This document shows positions 59,114-64,000 of a stretch of DNA of 64,000 nucleotides, piece after piece (the first letter of the stretch is position 1; every line of letters starts with the position of its first letter). Location: the NCBI RefSeq assembly GCF_963678635.1, contig NC_087065.1:12173579-12237578 (forward strand). Direction: 5' to 3'. The position numbers were made by a program, and so were the translations under genes. Source of the stretch: Symsagittifera roscoffensis (taxonomy: Eukaryota > Xenacoelomorpha > Acoela > Convolutidae). Under the pieces are notes generated by a model. It saw nothing but the letters and a program-made list of their open reading frames with translations, did no database searches and was not told where the DNA came from.

Positions 59114-60124
59114 TTAGTCGTCGGGGAAGAAACCGTGGGGGAAGATGTCGTGGATGAGATCTGAGGTTGTTAGTAATTTAGCTAAGATGCGGATGATATT
59201 TTTAGTTTGAAGCAGTGGCCAAAGCAATTGAAGTGCTTTAATGGTGGTTAGTTCTTCAGTGCCAACTGCAAACTCATAAGGTGTGTTTTGGATTAGATTA
59301 TATAATTTGTGATTGAATTTAGTGTTGTGGATGAATTCTAAAATGGGGATTTCTATGGGTTGAACAAATTCGTGTGGGAGAAGGAAGGGTCGGGATTCTT
59401 CTGCGTTGAAGGTCTTGGTGATGGGACAAAAAATATACATTTGGGTTATGGGATCATAATTTCGAAGAATACCATGAAGGTTAGTATCTTTAATGCAATA
59501 TGTGAAGTTAAGAAAGAATGGTGAGGTGTATTTGGAATTGATGAATTGAAAACGGTGGTGTGGTTGTCTGGAGGGAGTGTGTAGGTCGAAGTGATTTTGG
59601 ATAAAACGATAATATGTATATGTGTGAGTTTGTTTAGTGCGCAACATAATATCGTGTGAGCAGTGCAGATCTCTTTCATGTGGTGCAAGGAAATGAAAGG
59701 TTAGTGAAAATATTTGGAAGCGTTCTTTAAAACTTTCGTAGGCTTGCGTGTCTGTTAGTGCTTCTGAGATGATGTGGTCAAATTTGCGATCAAATGTATT
59801 GAGTGTAAATACATATGGTTTTTTAATGAAAAATTTTTCTGTGATTTGTGGGTTAGCGAAGCGGTCGTCGTCTAAGAATTGATCTTGGTTAGTTCTGATG
59901 ATGTTATGATCGTAATATTCTAGCGTATATTCGTTAGCTCGGGGTGCAGTGTATGTTTTTAGTGATTTTTTATATCCTATGTAAGTAAATTGTCTAGGTG
60001 TTAGTGGTGTAGTGAGTCGATATAGCATGTCCTTATTTCGTTCTATATCGATGTGAGTGTTAGATAAAGGTAAGCAAAGGGGATTAGTAAAATGATAATA
60101 TGAGGTCCAAGGAAGGGCAGGCAT
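59114..60124 (-). CDS. Unknown protein of the virus-like block, C-terminal part
   Basis: A 336-codon ORF. The frame is open upstream of its first ATG (60124) to about the G5 run at 60169-60173 (plus strand), where it appears to continue from the ORF at 60139-60921. Together they would be one protein of about 600 aa split by a single-base frame change. This half looks folded: rich in Phe, Tyr, His and Thr, with segments such as FSLTFHFLAPHERD and LQLLWPLLQTKNIIRIL. I do not recognise it. Codon use is A/C-rich and G-poor, as in the glycoprotein upstream. Confidence 0.6.
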   Translation of the reverse strand: MPALPWTSYYHFTNPLCLPLSNTHIDIERNKDMLYRLTTPLTPRQFTYIGYKKSLKTYTAPRANEYTLEYYDHNIIRTNQDQFLDDDRFANPQITEKFFIKKPYVFTLNTFDRKFDHIISEALTDTQAYESFKERFQIFSLTFHFLAPHERDLHCSHDIMLRTKQTHTYTYYRFIQNHFDLHTPSRQPHHRFQFINSKYTSPFFLNFTYCIKDTNLHGILRNYDPITQMYIFCPITKTFNAEESRPFLLPHEFVQPIEIPILEFIHNTKFNHKLYNLIQNTPYEFAVGTEELTTIKALQLLWPLLQTKNIIRILAKLLTTSDLIHDIFPHGFFPDD

Positions 60125-60138
60125 TAAAACGTGTTCGT

Positions 60139-60921
60139 CTACAAAGTTACGTGTTTCGTTAGTGTTGTGGGGGTGTTTAAGGTGTATTGTGGAAATGAGG
60201 GTAAGGTGATAGCTAAAAATTCTTTTGTATTAGTGTGATTTGGGTGATTTATATATTCACGGGCTGTTCCTGGTTTTGCTGGGAAAGGATGGTTGGGGAA
60301 CTTTCTTTTAAAAGTGCGGTAAGCTCTATTAGTGCTGAGTGAAGATTCAGTAGATGTGGATGATGGTGCTAATGATTCGGTATAAATTGAAGAGGGTGTA
60401 GGGGTAGGAGGGTTGGATGAATCTATTGTGGATGAAATTTGGTTTATGGTGGGGGTGTCAAGGTGGTAGGGTTGTTGTTGTAATGTAATAAAATTATCTA
60501 GTTCTGGGGAGATTTGGGGGGTATCTGGAGAATTGGATGATCGGTCTGAATGATATGAAGAATAGGTTGGAGTGACTTGGGAAGCATAAGAGGGTGTAGA
60601 ATTGGCGGGGACAGGGTTATTTGGTATCATTGGTTGAAAAGGGGGTTGGGAAAAAATTGAGGGGTTTGTGTGAAAACTATTGGATGGAGATGGTTCAGAG
60701 TCGGCAAATTCATCGGGGGTTTCAATATTCGGGTTATTGAGTTGTGATGTGGAGTATAAAACTGAGATGTGTGAATTAGTATCGGAATTCATGCCTGATG
60801 TTACATTACTGGTTGGGAAATCGGGTGGTGGGAAAGCAAAAAGTGGTATTATTGTGATTGGAGTAGTGAGGTTGGTTGGATGGGAATTTGAACGGTGTAG
60901 GGATCCAAGTTGTCGGCTCAT
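60139..60921 (-). CDS. Unknown Pro/Ser/Thr-rich protein of the virus-like block, N-terminal part
   Basis: A 260-codon ORF. Most is low-complexity Pro/Ser/Thr/Asn sequence, probably disordered. The last 60 residues are basic and ordered (RTFKRKFPNHPFPAK). The end past the G5 run (60169-60173 plus strand) is probably spurious, because the neighbouring frame continues into 59114-60124. Disordered P/S/T N-termini are common in viral nucleocapsid, phosphoprotein and Gag proteins, but no specific homology was seen. Confidence 0.55.
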   Translation of the reverse strand: MSRQLGSLHRSNSHPTNLTTPITIIPLFAFPPPDFPTSNVTSGMNSDTNSHISVLYSTSQLNNPNIETPDEFADSEPSPSNSFHTNPSIFSQPPFQPMIPNNPVPANSTPSYASQVTPTYSSYHSDRSSNSPDTPQISPELDNFITLQQQPYHLDTPTINQISSTIDSSNPPTPTPSSIYTESLAPSSTSTESSLSTNRAYRTFKRKFPNHPFPAKPGTAREYINHPNHTNTKEFLAITLPSFPQYTLNTPTTLTKHVTL

Positions 60922-61004
60922 CGTGGGCTAAAAAAATTATTATTTTGAGACTGAAAAGCGGTGGTATGGGGTTGTTCTATAATTTGTTCATAGGTATTTT
61001 CATC

Positions 61005-61300
61005 TTATGAGTGGTGTGTCATTATATGTTGGATGGGACTTTGTGATATGGTTGGTCTAAAATTTGGATTATGTGTAATTGCTAAGTTTCGAAAATTACG
61101 TGGGACTAGGGATAATGGATGGTTATGTGGTAGGGGTGGTAATTGTGGTGCTGTTGGCGTTGTGTCTACATTGTTATGTTCTTCGTCGTATGTGTTCTGT
61201 CTTGTTGCTATTTTTGTGTTGTATTCTTTTATTTGTGCGTCTAAAAGAATTTTGTTTATTGATGTAGAAAAAATTCCAAAAAATCCTGCAAAAATAGTAT
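61005..61300 (-). pseudogene. Frameshifted C-terminal membrane segment and tail of the glycoprotein
   Basis: In a frame different from 61256-62929, about 98 codons are open from the A5 run near 61290-61294 (plus strand) to the stop at 61005-61007. They begin with a Phe/Ile/Gly-rich hydrophobic stretch suitable for a membrane anchor, then a charged, Pro-rich hydrophilic tail. This suits the true C-terminus of the glycoprotein. A single-base break separates it. Confidence 0.5.
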
Positions 61301-62929
61301 GCGTGCTACACTTGCTTGTCTATTGACTTGTGTGTGTATAGCACATGTGTTATAGATTCCTTTTAAGAGTGAAAAAAGAAATCCAATAAAGTTAAACATT
61401 GCGTATAAAGTAGTCAATTTTTCTAAGATGTAGTAGGGCCATCCTAGAAAATCAAGAATTTCATTCTTGAGTGTAACAAAGCTAAAAATATTGATAGGCG
61501 ATATATCTTGGGGACGGTATTTTTCACCGTTTAGATATATATAATCTTTAATGTCTTTAAAATATCCGCTATAGTCTTGCGTATAGATGTCTGCAAATCC
61601 TGCGGTTTCGGCAAATTTGCGTAAGTTTTGGTCAATTGATTGTCTTTGTATTGTGTCCATTTGTGTTAATAATTCTTGGAATTGTTGTGTTCTAATGTGA
61701 TGTTGAATATCTGATTTTGAGTATATTCCTATTGATTGTAATTCTATATTTGGGTTTCGAGCGATAGCGCGAATGCTTTCTGGTGAAAATTTTTTGAGTG
61801 ATTGCATTAATGTGGGATATGGGGTGAGAAGGTAATATTTATCTTCATCAGGGTTTAGTTGTACTACATTATGGCTATTTTCTGATCCACATGGGACTGC
61901 GGTATCCCAGAAATAGGTTCTTCTTGAAAGTGTGTCAACGAAATGTAGTTTATTCTTATAAAAGATAGGGATTCTTTTATAGCATCGTTTGTCTTCAAAA
62001 ACGTATAGTGGTGATACTTTTTTGGTACAAGTATAAAACCATAAAATGTTTCCTTCGTAGTCTAAAAAATTTGATCTATTTCCTGATAGTAAATATCCTG
62101 CGTAGGGTATTTTTAATACTGCTAGTGCAAGTGATTGTAATATTTGTGTTCTTTCTAATTCGCATAGTTGGTGTAGTGTTTCTAATTCGGAGAGTGACAT
62201 TTCTTGAAAAATTCGGCTAATTGTGTAGTCTAGTTTCATATCTAAGTGAATATCATAGTGGATATTACCGAAATATGTACTATTCATTAGTGATAGTTCT
62301 TGTAAACGTGTACTTCGATCGTCTTGGGGCTTTAAATGTCCACCAGGTTGACCTGTATTTTTTTGAAAATGAACTGGTATGTCTGATGTTCCTTCGTTTA
62401 GAGGATGACCTGTTGCATATGGGTCGATTTTTACTTTTCCAGTGGTCATGTCGAATCCTTTTTCGTATTCAACTAATATCTCGGAGTATTGTGTTTTGTG
62501 AAGTGGATTTCTGTATTTACATGCAAGTTCTGTTTCTTGATATATTTGAAAACGTGTCAATTTATTTTCTATATTGTCTATGTTTCTAAAATTAGAACTT
62601 AGTTTTCGTGATGGATGGACTTGTTCATATGGAATTGATTGTATAAAATATTTTTCGTGAAATTTTATCATACGAGCGTGTATTTTTGCTACTTGAAATG
62701 TTGTACATGTGTCTTCGGGGAACCAAACAATTGTTGCTTGTGTTCGTGTTGTAGGGTCACAATAGCCTTGATCGTTTTTACAAGGTAATCGAATTCCTTG
62801 ATAGATCATTGTGTTGTCTGATAAATCGCGTGTGAGTTGTATTTTTTCGAGTTGTATTTTCCAATCAAAAAACATGATTTCTTGATATCCTTTATTTTTT
62901 TGTGTCTGCTTTGCAGTTTGATGGGTCAT
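61256..62929 (-). pseudogene. Env-type viral fusion glycoprotein, main part
   Basis: 557 codons. The arrangement resembles env-type glycoproteins found in invertebrate BEL/Pao and Gypsy retroelements and in chuvirus-like viruses. Cys residues are spaced along the ectodomain (CDPTTRT, CTKKVSP, CYKRIPIFYKNKLHFVD, VPCGSENSH). A GYLLSGNRS segment precedes the Cys-rich part, and helical and hydrophobic residues come near the end (FNFIGFLFSLLKGIY). This would be the membrane fusion and attachment protein. The first residues overlap the preceding ORF around a T7 run (62895-62901 plus strand), where one base seems gained or lost, and the last residues look spurious. Family assignment is by recalled pattern and is moderate. 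Confidence 0.55.
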
Positions 62930-63539
62930 TTATACCAATGTGTGGTATCCAGTGTTTATCGTGTATATCATAAGTTAATCTTCCGTGTGCGCCGTTGTAT
63001 GGGAATTTTTCATCTAATTTTACATGTCCTTGATATCTTTCAAGTTCTGCTTGATGTACAGAATCTGCAAAAACTTGGAAATATACTAGTTTTCTATCTG
63101 TGTTTTTATTTCTTGTGATATTTAGTCTGAGTAACTCGTTTTTACAATCTTCGGGATTGAGATGTAAAAGTCGTTCTATATTACTCTGGTAGAATGATTC
63201 ATGGTCAAGTCGGTTTTTATTTCCGTTTGAGACTTGTGAACAATGTACTTTCTTTTCAGAAAATGTTGCTGTGAATTTATATCCTATAACTGTTGTTGCT
63301 CGGGCTTTTGAGTAAAGTGTTGCGATTACATTTGTAGTTTCTATGGCTTGTGGTTCTGTTTCGCATTGTGATACTTGATTTATTGCATATTTGTGTAATG
63401 TTTTTTGTTCGTTTTCTTCACAATCGTAATGTGTTACTAATAAATCTTGGGGTCCTGTGCGGGGAGAAGGGTTTATGTTTTCATTTGAGGTTATTAGAAA
63501 AAGGAGTTGGAGAAAAATTAAAATTTTTAGAATATACAT
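62892..63539 (-). pseudogene. Env-type glycoprotein, N-terminal part with signal peptide
   Basis: 215 codons starting at ATG 63539. Residues 1-18 are a classic signal peptide (MYILKILIFLQLLFLITS). Ectodomain sequence with Cys residues near 40, 59, 99 and 113 follows, with a VIGYKFTATFSEKKVHC segment. The frame ends just after the T7 run at 62895-62901 (plus strand), and the ectodomain continues in the next ORF. Its ATG overlaps the end of the upstream partial ORF by 13 nt, a compact viral-type arrangement. Confidence 0.55.
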
Positions 63540-64000
63540 GTGTATGACAATCCTGAGTATGGGTTATAAAATGTGATGTAACCAATTGTCTTTTTGGTAT
63601 ATCTGTCGTATTTGTATATTACTTCAGTTGTTATAAATGGTGGTGGTAGGGATTGAGCTGTTATATTTGGTGGATTTAATGGATAGGGATGTTGAGTAAT
63701 GTTGTTTAATTTAACCGTGATTTCAAATTTTAATTGTAGACTATTTTGTTGGAGTATTTGGATGTTATGAGCACGAATGTCTTCGTGAATGTCTTGTCTA
63801 TATTGTAGTCTGTTTAGTGCCCAATTGTGGAGTCGGTTACTTTCTAGGTGTTGTCCAAATAATGGTGGAGGTGCTGTGAATGTATTCCAGTCTAGTCTTA
63901 AAGGAATATTTGTTGATGATTGTTCTCGATATCTAGCGTCGAGGTTATTTGGGAAATTTAAGTTAAAAGGTGGTGGTGAAATCTGGCTTATTGATGGTGT
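63527..64000 (-). CDS. Partial unknown ORF upstream of the glycoprotein (runs off the window)
   Basis: The minus strand is open for 157 codons from the window edge to a stop at 63529-63527; the start is outside. The sequence is Asn/Pro/Gln-rich with apparently folded segments (LRLDWNTFTAPPPLFGQHL, LKFEITVKLNNITQHPYPL). It shows none of the usual integrase or RT motifs in this part. Its end overlaps the glycoprotein ATG by 13 nt, so both belong to one transcription unit. Identity unknown. Confidence 0.6.
   Translation of the reverse strand, partial: TPSISQISPPPFNLNFPNNLDARYREQSSTNIPLRLDWNTFTAPPPLFGQHLESNRLHNWALNRLQYRQDIHEDIRAHNIQILQQNSLQLKFEITVKLNNITQHPYPLNPPNITAQSLPPPFITTEVIYKYDRYTKKTIGYITFYNPYSGLSYTCIF

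Overview
This is a window of an AT-rich animal (metazoan) nuclear genome. The evidence is eukaryotic: decayed LINE reverse-transcriptase and AP-endonuclease pieces, tRNA-derived SINE-like repeats, MITEs, LTR retrotransposons, GT-AG-type splice acceptors and one gene resembling the fatty-acid-binding-protein (FABP) family. The species cannot be told from the sequence. Host genes are sparse: the one convincing gene is the minus-strand CDS at 7391-7906, with a few possible exons at 44.2-45.1 kb and 56.4-56.6 kb.

The centre of the window is one giant LTR retrotransposon, 9859-35112 (25,254 bp), bounded by 929-bp direct LTRs that differ at only about 9 positions. It sits inside an older LINE remnant. 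It has a 2.9-kb leader carrying many short CCGGAGGGG-type repeats, then a Ty3/Gypsy-type gag (two CCHC knuckles), retropepsin, reverse transcriptase (YVDD), RNase H and integrase (D,D35E). A macro-domain-like module is fused to the C-terminus of Pol. Downstream, where an env would normally lie, is a block of large accessory ORFs. The first (705 aa) holds a complete SGNH/GDSL hydrolase catalytic set; the next three are unrecognised. ORF A ends and ORF B starts in a TAATG overlap. A perfect 1590-bp tandem duplication sits at the ORF C/D junction. Coding DNA of this element is clearly more GC-rich than its surroundings.

Right of the giant element (35.1-46.8 kb) lies AT-rich DNA filled with decayed LINE pieces on both strands, a foldback repeat (42.0-43.1 kb), a hAT-type MITE with an 8-bp target duplication (43367-43797) and two possible membrane-protein exons. 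A second, smaller Ty3/Gypsy element occupies 46806-53932 (7.1 kb). It has 305-307-bp LTRs and a perfect 5-bp target duplication, but its gag-pol is broken by frameshifts, a stop and a mutated protease active site.

From 54.0 to 58.0 kb there are degenerate repeat monomers, a 201-bp inverted-repeat MITE and a probable terminal exon. From about 58 kb to the window end the coding (minus) strand becomes A/C-rich and carries a compact, virus-like gene cluster: a partial ORF running off the window, an overlapping signal-peptide glycoprotein resembling env-type fusion glycoproteins (frameshifted), and a roughly 600-aa unknown protein split by a frameshift. This is either the 3' half of an env-bearing retroelement or an endogenous virus.

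The most noteworthy material is the giant retrotransposon with SGNH and macro modules plus the unknown ORF B-D block, and the virus-like cluster at the right edge.
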